From positions 1,860,001 to 1,924,000 of the forward strand of contig NZ_JACSEU010000001.1 in the NCBI RefSeq assembly GCF_014334335.1: a stretch of DNA of 64,000 nt, written 5' to 3'. This document shows positions 19,142 to 28,733 of the stretch, piece after piece. The notes below the pieces were generated by a model. The model was not told the origin of the DNA, searched no databases, and worked only from the letters and a program-made list of their open reading frames with translations. The number at the start of each line of letters is the position of its first letter. Position 1 is the first letter of the stretch. Both the position numbers and the translations under genes were made by a program. The stretch is from Treponema sp. Marseille-Q3903. Lineage in GTDB: Bacteria; Spirochaetota; Spirochaetia; Treponematales; Treponemataceae.

Positions 19142-19644
19142 GGTCTCAACTTTCCTTTTAAATGAATATTAAACTGGTAACCATTGTAAATACGAAGTTC
19201 TCTATATCGTTCTAGTTGCTTATTAAAGTAGTACGCACCTGTGCCAATACTTTGTTTACTATTCCAATTTCCAACATTTTTATCACTCATAGGTCCAAAG
19301 CAGTTTTCAGACCCAGCATTTTGACTCATAGAATGATATAAAGTAGATTTTGCTCCAGGTCTATCTTTGCCTGTCATATCAAGAGTACGCCCTTCCATAG
19401 TTACAGCACCATTAAACACTCCAACTTGGTCTACTCCATATGCATTTTTTCTCCATGGGTTGGAATTAACTAAATACATCTTAAAATATTCAGAAACAAT
19501 GGTCTGTCTAGGATTATTTATATTATCAATACTGGTAAATGCATTTTCAAAATTTTCATTTGCTATGTATGTACCTGTAAAAACATCTTTCATCCAAAAT
19601 TTGACATCAGTGTTATCACGGTCTTCATAAATAATCTTAGTCAT
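19138..19644 (-). CDS. Orphan toxin tip, His/Cys (L,D-transpeptidase-like) type
   Basis: This 168-residue stand-alone copy of the C-terminal tip of the giant protein starts at MTKIIYEDRDN. Residues from NPRQTIVSEYF onward equal the tip of the 2,944-residue protein. The probable active motif is H-x(10)-C in LYHSMSQNAGSENCFGPMS, like the HG...GCI motif of YkuD/DUF5675 folds; this is inference. The ATG overlaps the stop of the upstream partner gene (ATGA) and its own stop overlaps the next partner gene, so unlike the other orphans it could be translated by coupling. Confidence 0.6.
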   Translation of the reverse strand: MTKIIYEDRDNTDVKFWMKDVFTGTYIANENFENAFTSIDNINNPRQTIVSEYFKMYLVNSNPWRKNAYGVDQVGVFNGAVTMEGRTLDMTGKDRPGAKSTLYHSMSQNAGSENCFGPMSDKNVGNWNSKQSIGTGAYYFNKQLERYRELRIYNGYQFNIHLKGKLRP

Positions 19645-20744
19645 TTTTCCGAAACATCCCTTATAAACCTTTGCAATGCCATTGCTTCATAGTGTGATGA
19701 TTTATCATAGCCGTCAATTAAGGCATTTAAAATATTTTCTTTCATTTCTTCGTAGTTTGGAACATTTGGATTTGTTACAAGAATCGAAGAAAGACATGTA
19801 TCCCTATATTTTGTGCCTGGGTATACATCTTTAATAGTCATACGGATTTTATCTGTTTTTTGTGGAAGATTTATTACCGTGTATTTTACAAGGTCTTCAA
19901 GTTGATATTCTTCCAAAAACTTCGGGCTTTCGCTTTCGATAAGTACGGTTTTTACTCTGCTGTTCTTTTCATACAAATCCATCCGGGTAAAGTCTACAAA
20001 TCCATTTAAAATCTGCAGTTCATCTGATAGCCACTTGAATTCAATATCAAGATATTCTCCGATTCCATAGTCATCCTTGCCTTCTACCCAGGGAGGAGTG
20101 ATTGAATCATATTGGATAAAATCATAATCTTGCCCTGGCCGGTAATAAATCTTTTCTAATATATTATTTGCCGAATAGGTTACTCTTCCTTTTCTTGTAT
20201 TTTCAGACATACACGAACTAGCAAAAATATTTTTTATACCAGAATCATATATTTTCACACAATTCATTTGCAATTCCATATCGATTGCATCATATTGTTC
20301 AATTTCCTTAAACTGCTTCCATTTTTTTAAACTAAAAGATGCTATATCATTTGCATTCTCCCACATCTCATAAGGAATCCATATTGGAACAATATCCTCA
20401 GGTGTAACTATAATTTCCATAATTACACCTTTTCCAGGTACATAATATCTATATTTTTTTTTCCCATGATTCAAATAAGAATATTTATCTCTCAAAAAAT
20501 GGTCATGAGTTTCTAAATGTATGCTTACACATTCTCTTTCAATTCTTAATCCTGAAAGTATTTCCGAATCTTTTTTATGACCCTTTAATATACCATATTG
20601 ATTATTTGTTAAAATTCTTACAGTCAACCATTCTGAGTCAGAGTAATTTATAAAGTCACTTGTATCTAAGTAAAAATTCTCCGAATAAGTTTTTAATAAT
20701 ACAAGAAGAAAAAATAGACTTAGGATAAATATCTTTCTAATCAT
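19641..20744 (-). CDS. Exported discoidin-like partner (putative immunity) of the 549-residue orphan tip
   Basis: This intact 367-residue member has a signal peptide (about residues 1-21), a unique N-terminal region and a C-terminal discoidin-like / NADase-type glycan-binding domain from about residue 200 (PPWVEGKDDYGIGEYLDIEF, NSRVKTVLIES, YRDTCLSSILV). It overlaps the stop of the upstream tip gene by 4 bp. It is the template that shows the other two copies are interrupted. Strict pairing with one tip class and export to the periplasm suggest immunity; a lectin-like accessory role is the alternative. Confidence 0.6.
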   Translation of the reverse strand: MIRKIFILSLFFLLVLLKTYSENFYLDTSDFINYSDSEWLTVRILTNNQYGILKGHKKDSEILSGLRIERECVSIHLETHDHFLRDKYSYLNHGKKKYRYYVPGKGVIMEIIVTPEDIVPIWIPYEMWENANDIASFSLKKWKQFKEIEQYDAIDMELQMNCVKIYDSGIKNIFASSCMSENTRKGRVTYSANNILEKIYYRPGQDYDFIQYDSITPPWVEGKDDYGIGEYLDIEFKWLSDELQILNGFVDFTRMDLYEKNSRVKTVLIESESPKFLEEYQLEDLVKYTVINLPQKTDKIRMTIKDVYPGTKYRDTCLSSILVTNPNVPNYEEMKENILNALIDGYDKSSHYEAMALQRFIRDVSEK

Positions 20745-22390
20745 TTTAATCTCCCCTTTAAATGTACATTAAACTGATAACCATTATAAATTCCAAGTTT
20801 CTTATATAGATCTAATTGTGTTTGAAAATAATAGGCACCTGTTCCCTTATTTTCTTTTTTAGAATAACCTCCCATCTGAAAATCACTCATTGTACCAAAG
20901 CATCCTTCCATTGTTCCGAATTGATCTGTTGGATGATACAAAAATCGTTTGAAATCAGTACCGTCAAAACCTTGTATATCAATTGTATTACCTGCAGCCG
21001 TTTGTGCATTAGAAAAAAGACCTACTGTATCTACTCCATATTTTCTCGAATCATAATCAATTAACCTCATATTGAAATACTCAGAAACAATTGAATTCTT
21101 ATGGTTCACATTATCAATACTGGTAAATGCATTGTCAAATGTCTGTCGGGCAATATCCTTCCCTGTAAACACATCTTTCATCCAAAATGTAGCCGATGTA
21201 TTATCACGGTCTTCATAAGCAACATTTTTTCTATCTTTATATCCGCCTTTTCCGTCATCATACACACTGAATGCATTATCTTCTCGGGTAAAATCCAGTC
21301 CCGCCGTAAAGAATACATACTTTCCTGTATCCACTTCCCTATAGACTCCAAGACTGTCATTTTGTTCCAAACCAGGAATGGTTAGATTTCCACCACTCCA
21401 TTTTGATGTTGATGAATCCCAGTTGGCGCCATTTTTTGTCAATAAATACTCAGTTATCAATTTTTCTTTATTGTTTTCAAATATTGACTTATATTCAGAA
21501 GAAGGAATTTTATCAATATCAAGTCCTGTCACACTTTTAATTACTTCATCGGGTATTTGTCCCAAACTGTCTATTGTTCCACCTAACATTTTTTGAACAT
21601 TTTCAATACCAATGGCATTTAATAATGCAAGGGATTTGGAACCCGTAAAATCAGATCCTTCAATTTTTTCTGGTATATAGTCACCTTTTTCATCGACGAT
21701 TTCTCTTGAAAAATAATAATTTCCATCATCTTCAATAGAGCCGTCAAGCTTAAATAACCAATAATCCGCAGAATAATCATAATTATCACCTACATATTTT
21801 CCGAATGCGCCCCAGTCACCGGTTGCGAGCGCATAGTCAAAGGCCGTCATGTCGTTTTTCAGGTTTATGTCTGTATTTATAAAACCGGTCATCATGTCCT
21901 TGTACATGCTGTCGCCCTGCATTCGTTTTGCAAGGGCTGTGTGTCCCAGAACAGCTTCCTCAGTCTCGTTGAACTGACTCTGAGCATCTCCTACAACTCC
22001 ATCCCTATATGATTCATGTCCTAGTGTTATTCCCATTGCAAGCTTCTCTTCTCGTGTCATGTTTTCTTTGTAGCTGTTCAGGTATACCGTTCGCCTTCCG
22101 TTTTCTGCTACGGTCTGCGCCTTGCAGTCTCCATTGCCGCGCTTTAGTTCCGTTCTGTCTTTTAGTATATCTTCCAGCTGGGCAAGCTGTTTTTCATCTC
22201 CAAAGCCGTACTGGGTACGGTGCGCTGTTGCCGCATTGGCTATATTGCTCCGGTTTGCGGCTCGCATTATCTGCAGATTCTTGTTCAATGTCTTTATGCC
22301 CTGCAGTGACGAGGTTACTGTTCCAAAACTCAGGTCTGTGCCGCCTGTATACTTCTTATAGATATTTTCAATCAATATATATTTGAACAA
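20741..22390 (-). CDS. Orphan C-terminal cassette, His/Cys tip variant
   Basis: 549 residues, starting at a TTG and homologous from GGTDLSFG to the giant protein from about residue 2385 on. It keeps the pre-tip region with LGHESYRDGVVG and ETEEAVLGHTALAKRM, then a tip sharing only scattered identity with the giant tip over the last 110 or so residues (FLYHPTDQFGTMEGCFGTM). No signal peptide, hydrophobic region or coiled coil is present and no promoter is seen. It looks like a silent cassette that could replace the expressed tip by recombination. Confidence 0.7.
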   Translation of the reverse strand: MFKYILIENIYKKYTGGTDLSFGTVTSSLQGIKTLNKNLQIMRAANRSNIANAATAHRTQYGFGDEKQLAQLEDILKDRTELKRGNGDCKAQTVAENGRRTVYLNSYKENMTREEKLAMGITLGHESYRDGVVGDAQSQFNETEEAVLGHTALAKRMQGDSMYKDMMTGFINTDINLKNDMTAFDYALATGDWGAFGKYVGDNYDYSADYWLFKLDGSIEDDGNYYFSREIVDEKGDYIPEKIEGSDFTGSKSLALLNAIGIENVQKMLGGTIDSLGQIPDEVIKSVTGLDIDKIPSSEYKSIFENNKEKLITEYLLTKNGANWDSSTSKWSGGNLTIPGLEQNDSLGVYREVDTGKYVFFTAGLDFTREDNAFSVYDDGKGGYKDRKNVAYEDRDNTSATFWMKDVFTGKDIARQTFDNAFTSIDNVNHKNSIVSEYFNMRLIDYDSRKYGVDTVGLFSNAQTAAGNTIDIQGFDGTDFKRFLYHPTDQFGTMEGCFGTMSDFQMGGYSKKENKGTGAYYFQTQLDLYKKLGIYNGYQFNVHLKGRLK

Positions 22391-22396
22391 ATTAAC

Positions 22397-23094
22397 CTAT
22401 TCCTCATAGATAAGATTATTTTCCATAACAGTCCAATTTTCCGACAAAGACAAAAAGGGAATATAACCTTCTTTATCTTCGTACTCCACTTTTAGCCAAA
22501 TATCATTTTTTGACTTTTCCGTACAACATACATCGATTATATTGAAAATATTCTCTGGAATTAATTCCATTATTATTTCAGAATCCAAAGATTTTGATTT
22601 TCTTAAAAATGTTTTTTCTTTTACAAAAAAATTTGACTCAAATTTATTTACAGACCCTATTGTATCTTCTGCTATAAAAATTGGATCAATACCATAGACT
22701 TCTACAATCCAAGATGCTGTATTTGATATTTTTTCTTTATCTATTCTTGCTTTATATTTAAGAAACATTCTTTTTTCTTCAGCAGAAGTTTCTTCCGCCC
22801 CTATCCAAATCTCTATAAAATCTATCTCTATAAAATTATCTTCAAAATTAATATTATCAAAATTTAAATAATATCCAGCTGAACTAAAACCTAAAGTAAT
22901 TTTATTTGGATATTCAAACAATAATTCTCCGACTAAAAAATCTTCATCACCCTAAGACAGATATATAGAGAGTCATAAGATATGTTATACTTATCAAAAA
23001 AACAAGTTTGCAGATTTGGATTTTTTTTTACAACTTGAGCGTAAAAATAAGATGCAAACAAAAACATAGAAACAAAAAAAATATTTTTTTTCAT
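22397..23094 (-). pseudogene. Exported SH3-domain partner (putative immunity) of the 836-residue M23 cassette, frameshifted
   Basis: The ATG at 23094 opens a signal peptide (MKKNIFFVSMFLFASYFYAQ) and about 50 residues ending at a stop after LRVMKIF. Shifting one base near 22955 continues with GDEDFLVGELLFEYPN and runs 174 further residues to 22397. The C-terminal part has a bacterial SH3-like fold (FLRKSKSLDSEIIMELIP ... WLKVEYEDKEGYIPF). It begins 2 bp after the M23 cassette stop. The pair at 25832-26542 has the same architecture, so the frameshift is secondary or an error. Confidence 0.65.
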
Positions 23095-23096
23095 TA

Positions 23097-25607
23097 TTAT
23101 CTCCTATTATGCCAATACTGATAATTTTTTCTGTACTCCCAATGCAAATGAGAATTCGTAGAATTACCTGTGTTACCAACATTTCCAATCTGAGTACCGG
23201 CTGGAATATAAGTTCTCCATAAATTACTTGAAGTTGTATAATTTGAAAGATTTTTCAGTTTTGCAGTTGCAATAGAATTTTCTTGCAAATGACCATAATA
23301 AGTAGTATTTCTATTACCAAAAAGTCTTACTTCATATCCTGTGTTTTTATTCAATGGCAAATTTTTATTTACAGAATTTGAGTATAAATAACTATCAATA
23401 TTCGTATAAACTATATCACCTTGTTTTCCATACGTAGCTAAATCAATTGCAAAGCCACGAGGATTTCCCCAACCATGATTAGCATACGTCCCATTTTTAT
23501 AATGATAAGTTGATTTTGTGGAAATTCCTATTGTTTCACTATCAATAGGATTTAAAATTCCTCCAGAACCGAAAGCATTATAAATATAGTTGTCATCACA
23601 AAATGCATTTGTATTAATTATTCTTTCAATTTCTCTAAAAGCACTTTTAGAATCTGAAGAATTATACTGTTTATTTAATTTATCATTAAAATAATTAATC
23701 ATATAACTATCATATTTCTTTGCATAATCATAAAATTCGAACAATAAATTAAGCTGCAATAGCTGATCATTAGTAATTAATCCATTTTCAAATGCATAGT
23801 CTGATTTGTACATAGATACAGCAGTCTCCATACTACCGCCAAAATCAGACCAGACTCTATCAGCATAGTTAACCTGAAAATCATATGCAGCCTTAAACGA
23901 ATCCGATGTTTTTATACTAGAGTTTTCTGGCTTTCCAATCCATGCTTTCTTGTCTGCATCCCAAACATAATCGTTATGCAATTTTGAACTGGCTTCCTCT
24001 ACAGAAATACCAAGCATTTTCGCCAAAGAATCTGTATATCCCCCACTGCCTTCATAATGTTTTAATAGAAGACCGTTTTCATCGTACAAATCTTTAGAGC
24101 CATCAAAAACTATATTTCCATCACTTAATACCCGCCAATAATCCGCAGAATAATCATAATTATTTCCCACATATTTTCCAAATGCGCCCCAGTCACCGGT
24201 TGCGAGCGCATAGTCAAAGGCCGTCATGTCGTTTTTCAGGTTTACGTCTGTATTTATAAGACCAGTCATCATGTCCTTGTACATGCTGTCGCCCTGCATT
24301 CGTTTTGCAAGGGCTGTGTGTCCAAGCACTGCTTCCGCAGTCTCGTTGAACTGACTCTGAGCATCTCCTACAACTCCATCCCTATATGATTCATGTCCTA
24401 GTGTTATTCCCATTGCAAGCTTCTCTTCACGTGTCATGTTTTCTTTGTATTTATTTAGATAGACTGTACGCTGACCGTTTTCCATAACAGTCTGGGCATC
24501 GCCCTTTCCATCGCCTGCCTTTATCGCGGCTTTACCGTTCAATATATCATCAAGCTGCTGCATTTGTTTTTCATCGCCGAAGCCGTACTGCATACGTAAC
24601 GCTGTGGCTGCATTTTCCATATTATTTGCTTTAGCAGCTTTTTTTATCTTTGAGTTCATATTCAGATTATTAATTCCTGCAAGTGCTGTTTTCAGATTTC
24701 CCATGCTTACATCCGTTCCGCCGGTTCCTATTCTACTGGAAAAACCTTTTTTGCCTCCCAAAGTTACTTCCAACAATCCACTGCTTGCTCCTGCTCCAAA
24801 ATCAGATATATTAAGGACATTAAATGTCGCCTCTCCCGTTAATCCGTATGTAACTGCGGTACTTGCAAGACTTCCGATTGTTGAATTTAAATTTGAAATA
24901 CTTCCTATCTGGCTTGAGTTGAATCCGTCCAGTTTGCTGTGCTCAAGTCTTGTTATCTTTTTGCCGCCTTCACCAAGAACATTTTCATATCGTGCGCCGA
25001 CTACAGCCTCGCTCAGGCTATTCGTCACAAGGCTTCCTGCAGTGCTTGAGATACAGCCTTTCCAGGTGTCAAAGCTCTTCATACTGGCAGAAAATTTGTC
25101 CCAATCTCCTCCACTTTGTATTGCATTTACCGTTACTGTGCTGGTTACACTCGTTGCAGCACTTACTCCAGTCTTTGCTACCACTCCTCCTATCCCACTT
25201 AATCCCGAAACTGCAGCTCCTGCTCCCGCTCCCAACACACTTATCGCACTTGTTGCCGCACTCGTTGCAAGCTGCTTTCCTATCTCTTCAGGACTTTTAT
25301 ATTCTCCTGCTAAATCAAGTAAGGCAAAAAGACATTCATTTGTAAATGTTATCGCTGCTCCTATAGCTGCTACCGCCATCGCTCCCAGAACTGCTGATGA
25401 ACCTACTGTAAACGGACTTGCTACTGCTCCTACTATTGCCGCCGCCGCTGCTGCCGCTACACAGGCTACTGTACGAATGCTTGGAGGTTCAAAGCCAAGG
25501 AAATCTCCAGACCAGAGTTTCTGATCCCAGCCGGGCTTAGCAAGTTCTGAAATTCCCTTGCCTTTCTGGACTTCATTCCATGCAAAATTGAGCATTATTG
25601 AGCCCAT
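23097..25607 (-). CDS. Orphan C-terminal cassette with M23 metallopeptidase tip
   Basis: The cassette has 836 residues from MGSIMLNFAW. The first 500 or so residues nearly equal the giant protein (Ala-rich hydrophobic stretch about 40-115, then LGHESYRDG near 405). Homology in the same frame begins upstream near 25727 but has no start codon. The tip is unrelated to the giant tip and matches M23 peptidases: H-x(10)-D in HGWGNPRGFAID, YYGHL, GTQIGNVGNTGNSTNSHLHW. It should cut peptidoglycan peptides if delivered. It is followed after 2 bp by an SH3-domain partner. Confidence 0.75.
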   Translation of the reverse strand: MGSIMLNFAWNEVQKGKGISELAKPGWDQKLWSGDFLGFEPPSIRTVACVAAAAAAAIVGAVASPFTVGSSAVLGAMAVAAIGAAITFTNECLFALLDLAGEYKSPEEIGKQLATSAATSAISVLGAGAGAAVSGLSGIGGVVAKTGVSAATSVTSTVTVNAIQSGGDWDKFSASMKSFDTWKGCISSTAGSLVTNSLSEAVVGARYENVLGEGGKKITRLEHSKLDGFNSSQIGSISNLNSTIGSLASTAVTYGLTGEATFNVLNISDFGAGASSGLLEVTLGGKKGFSSRIGTGGTDVSMGNLKTALAGINNLNMNSKIKKAAKANNMENAATALRMQYGFGDEKQMQQLDDILNGKAAIKAGDGKGDAQTVMENGQRTVYLNKYKENMTREEKLAMGITLGHESYRDGVVGDAQSQFNETAEAVLGHTALAKRMQGDSMYKDMMTGLINTDVNLKNDMTAFDYALATGDWGAFGKYVGNNYDYSADYWRVLSDGNIVFDGSKDLYDENGLLLKHYEGSGGYTDSLAKMLGISVEEASSKLHNDYVWDADKKAWIGKPENSSIKTSDSFKAAYDFQVNYADRVWSDFGGSMETAVSMYKSDYAFENGLITNDQLLQLNLLFEFYDYAKKYDSYMINYFNDKLNKQYNSSDSKSAFREIERIINTNAFCDDNYIYNAFGSGGILNPIDSETIGISTKSTYHYKNGTYANHGWGNPRGFAIDLATYGKQGDIVYTNIDSYLYSNSVNKNLPLNKNTGYEVRLFGNRNTTYYGHLQENSIATAKLKNLSNYTTSSNLWRTYIPAGTQIGNVGNTGNSTNSHLHWEYRKNYQYWHNRR

Positions 25608-25831
25608 TTGGCCGGAACCGTCAAACTCTGTATTGTCGCTGAGTGAATCTGACGGATCTACATCTTTTATTAAAGTACCGCCTTCTCCAACCCAGATATC
25701 AAACTCGCCTTTTTGTCTATCGTTTTCTTCCCATTGTGCAAAACACCTTTCTTATCTTATCAGCTGTTTACACTTTGAACCAGTCTCCTTTTGTGTTCTA
25801 TTTTACAGGCGCATTATACCCGAAAAAAATG

Positions 25832-26542
25832 TTAATTTTCGATACTTTCCAGGATTTTTTCTTTATCTGAATACCCGAGATTTTCATCTTCAAAGAAAAT
25901 TCTTACATAGTATCCGTAAATCCAGCCATATTGATTTTCACTAATTTTTACTTTATACCATGGATTTTTTTCACCATCGATTTTTTCATCAAAGGTTTTC
26001 CTTTGCTCGTATAAAGTTACTTCGTCTCTCTTCTTCAGCGTACCAATTTTCTTTCCCTCCAAAGATGGTTCATCACGGACATTTAAATCATCGATTATAA
26101 TTGCTTGACACGTTATCGGATAGGTTTGTGAGGTATCAATTGAAACTCTTGTAAAATGATTCCAAGAATTCTTAGCCTTCATTAAATCTTCAACAGAAAC
26201 ATTTACTTTTAATCGTTCTGGAAATGACCACCTAAAATAACTTCTATTCTCATCAAAAAAATTCTGAGCGAAACATCTTGTATAATAGATTTCTAGATAA
26301 TCACCTTTAATAAGATAATCAGGATTAATAATTATTGAAAATGTTCCATTTCCAGAACTTGACACATGACCTTTGTCAAAATGAATTACACCTGCTAAAT
26401 TATCTGATTTTTCATTAAATCTTAATCCAATTGTTATAGTTTCATTTAGCAGAAAATCTTGGATATTCACTCCATTTGCAATTACTTTCCCATTAAAAAA
26501 AATACAAACAATAAGAAAAATCAAAATATTATTTTTTTTCAT
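25832..26542 (-). CDS. Exported SH3-domain partner (putative immunity) of the 703-residue M23 cassette
   Basis: 236 residues, with a signal peptide (about 1-23), a middle beta-rich region and a clear SH3b domain near residues 145-215 (LNVRDEPSLEGKKIGTLKKR, then WYKVKISENQYGWIYGYYV). It starts 3 bp after the M23 cassette stop. SH3b domains bind peptidoglycan peptides, so a periplasmic protein of this type could shield the wall from, or bind, the paired M23 enzyme. Immunity is inferred from pairing and location. Confidence 0.65.
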   Translation of the reverse strand: MKKNNILIFLIVCIFFNGKVIANGVNIQDFLLNETITIGLRFNEKSDNLAGVIHFDKGHVSSSGNGTFSIIINPDYLIKGDYLEIYYTRCFAQNFFDENRSYFRWSFPERLKVNVSVEDLMKAKNSWNHFTRVSIDTSQTYPITCQAIIIDDLNVRDEPSLEGKKIGTLKKRDEVTLYEQRKTFDEKIDGEKNPWYKVKISENQYGWIYGYYVRIFFEDENLGYSDKEKILESIEN

Positions 26543-26545
26543 ACT

Positions 26546-28657
26546 CTACCTCAATCTTGTATTTTGAAAATGTAGATGAATATTAGTAGTTAGTGTTCCG
26601 GAATTACCAACATTGCCAATCTGATAATTACTTGGAACAGGGAAACTCCATATCCCTGCATTACGCCCGTACGAATTCAAACTATTAATTGTGTTATATG
26701 CGTTTGAACTTCCTAACAGATGTTTATAATCGGTCTTCAAATTATTTGTATAAAGTGAAATATAATTACCACCTCCATTTGTATAACCATACGAATTATC
26801 GATTAAAAATGAACTGTTAAAAACTGAAACAACAGGATGATTATTGGAATTTGTACCTAAATCAACTGCAGTTCCATTTATTGAAGTAGAATGCATAGCC
26901 CCTTCTGGTATTCCCAAATATTCAAGACCTGCTTCATAAAAAGCTTTTGTTGTTATATATGAATATCCCACAACAGGACTTATTGTTCCATCTTTAAGAT
27001 ACTCATAGAGAATATTATTATTACTTTGCCAGCCAGTCTGATTATATATGTTTTCATAAATTTCTTTGGTAATATTATTACTACCCACATTTCCAAATTT
27101 TTGTATAGAATCATCATAAGCTTCGGCAAAAATATAAAGACCACTCATCATTGTTGAAATTATTTGAGAAGAAGCCAGTGTTTCTCCCATTAAACTATTA
27201 AAATGATAATCTTGTAATGCTGAAACCATATTTCCATTATATTTATCCAATACTTTATCCGCATAATTCACCTGAAAATCATAACTTGCCTTAAATTTTT
27301 CTGATGTTTGAATTTCGTTTTTATCTGTCACTTTCCGACCATTTGCACCTACAAAATAACCGGCTTGTCCGTTTTCACCTTTTACAAAATGATCATATCC
27401 TGCGTTTACAATCAATGAATTGGCTGCTTCCTGCGTTATTCCAAGATGTTCTGCCAAAGCTTCTGTATAACTTGTTTTATCTGTATGATGTAATAAACTT
27501 CCATTTTCATCAAAAAGATCAAACTGTCCGTCCCAGCCAATATTTCCATTTTCCAAGACCTTCCAATAATCAGCCGAATAATCATAATTATCCAATACAT
27601 AGTCTCCAAAGGCTTTTATATCCCCTGTCTTCTTGAAATCTTCAAAGTAAGACAAATCTTTCTGTAAATCTGTAGTAAATAGTGATTTATCTGCGATAAT
27701 GCCTTTCATTATTTTCTCATAATTTTTATCTTTTTGAACTTTATCTGCCATCACTGTGTGTCCAAAAACCGCTCCTACAGTTTCATTTATCTGTTCACTC
27801 TGTGTTCCTACAACTCCATCCCTATATGATTCATGTCCTAGTGTTATTCCCATTGCAAGCTTCTCTTCACGTGTCATGTTTTCTTTATATTTATTTAGAT
27901 AGACTGTACGCTGACCATTTTCCATAACAGTTTGTGCATCGCCCTTTCCATCGCCTGCCTTTATCGCGGCTTTACCGTTCAATATATCATCAAGCTGCTG
28001 CATTTGCTTTTCATCTCCAAAACCGTACTGCATGCGTAACGCTGTGGCTGCATTTTCCATATTATTTGCTTTAGCAGCTTTTTTTATCTTTGAGTTCATA
28101 TTCAGATTATTAATTCCTGCAAGTGCTGTTTTCAGATTTCCCATGCTTACATCCGTTCCGCCGGTTCCTATTCTACTGGAAAAACCTTTTTTGCCTCCCA
28201 AAGCTACTTCCAACAATCCACTGCTTGCACCTGCTCCAAAATCAGATATATTAAGGACATTAAACGTCGCCTCTCCCGTTAATCCGTATGTAACTGCGGT
28301 ACTTGCAAGACTCCCTATAGTTGAATTGAAGCTTGAGATACTTCCTATCTGGCTTGAGTTGAAGCCGTCCAGTTTGCTGTGCTCAAGTCTTGTTATCTTT
28401 TTGCCGCCTTCACCAAGAACATTTTCATACCGTGCGCCGACTACAGCCTCGTTCAGGCTATTCGTTACAAGGCTTCCTGCAGTACTAGAGATACAGCCTT
28501 TCCAAGTGTCAAAGCTCTTCATGCTGGCAGAAAATGAATCCCAATCTCCTCCACTTTGTATTGCATTTACCAATCCATAATGCAAGTTGAAGAAAGAGGG
28601 GAAAAGCCTTCCCCTCGCTCGCACTTCGTTGCTCGCTACCCCTTCCAACGGGGGCAA
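26546..28657 (-). CDS. Orphan C-terminal cassette with a second M23 metallopeptidase tip
   Basis: The frame is open for 703 residues, but homology to the giant protein begins only at VNAIQSGGDWD (about residue 31, near 28570). The first 30 residues are translated from the GC-rich spacer and are probably not real. It keeps LGHESYRDGVVG, here followed by a diverged segment (NETVGAVFGHTVMADKV). The tip has H-x(9)-D in HSTSINGTAVD, YKHLLG and IGNVGNSGTLTTNIHLHF, so it is an M23 peptidase different from that at 23097. Its SH3 partner follows after 3 bp. Confidence 0.7.
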   Translation of the reverse strand: MPPLEGVASNEVRARGRLFPSFFNLHYGLVNAIQSGGDWDSFSASMKSFDTWKGCISSTAGSLVTNSLNEAVVGARYENVLGEGGKKITRLEHSKLDGFNSSQIGSISSFNSTIGSLASTAVTYGLTGEATFNVLNISDFGAGASSGLLEVALGGKKGFSSRIGTGGTDVSMGNLKTALAGINNLNMNSKIKKAAKANNMENAATALRMQYGFGDEKQMQQLDDILNGKAAIKAGDGKGDAQTVMENGQRTVYLNKYKENMTREEKLAMGITLGHESYRDGVVGTQSEQINETVGAVFGHTVMADKVQKDKNYEKIMKGIIADKSLFTTDLQKDLSYFEDFKKTGDIKAFGDYVLDNYDYSADYWKVLENGNIGWDGQFDLFDENGSLLHHTDKTSYTEALAEHLGITQEAANSLIVNAGYDHFVKGENGQAGYFVGANGRKVTDKNEIQTSEKFKASYDFQVNYADKVLDKYNGNMVSALQDYHFNSLMGETLASSQIISTMMSGLYIFAEAYDDSIQKFGNVGSNNITKEIYENIYNQTGWQSNNNILYEYLKDGTISPVVGYSYITTKAFYEAGLEYLGIPEGAMHSTSINGTAVDLGTNSNNHPVVSVFNSSFLIDNSYGYTNGGGNYISLYTNNLKTDYKHLLGSSNAYNTINSLNSYGRNAGIWSFPVPSNYQIGNVGNSGTLTTNIHLHFQNTRLR

Positions 28658-28733
28658 TGAAGTTTTCAGATGTTTGTACTATTGCAGTCCTTTTCAATTT
28701 GTCTTAGTCCGCCCCCGTAACGCCCCCCATAGT
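28582..28733. repeat. GC-rich spacer with 8-bp hairpin between cassettes
   Basis: This block is strikingly rich in C on the plus strand against AT-rich surroundings. A perfect stem GAGGGGAA (28596-28603) / TTCCCCTC (28609-28616) with a 5-nt loop is followed on the minus strand by TTTCTT and could attenuate transcription of the orphan cassettes downstream. The part from 28625 recurs at 17936-18043, and IS3 inserted at that point. Each copy follows an interrupted discoidin-like partner gene, so it marks the end of that cassette. Confidence 0.55.

Larger units (their letters stand above)
17936..19545. repeat. 1.6-kb near-identical duplication, copy 1
   Basis: It matches 28625-30235 almost base for base. 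I noticed only a few differences, such as one C missing near 18036. It carries the GC-rich spacer (17936-18043), the interrupted discoidin-like partner gene and the last 135 or so codons of a toxin tip. Identity stops at 19546/30236 inside the tip coding sequence. The left edge coincides with the IS3 end, so the original copy may have been longer. Confidence 0.9.

Noticed and set aside
24604-25524. Long plus-strand frame (306 residues) opposite the M23 cassette, repeated at 31263-32249
   Set aside because: It is the antisense of the Ala/Gly-rich coding region, rich in Pro/Ser/Leu with no start signal or family likeness.
28582-28733. GC-rich spacer as an integron attC site
   Set aside because: No convincing RYYYAAC/GTTRRRY pair flanks it and no integron integrase is present.
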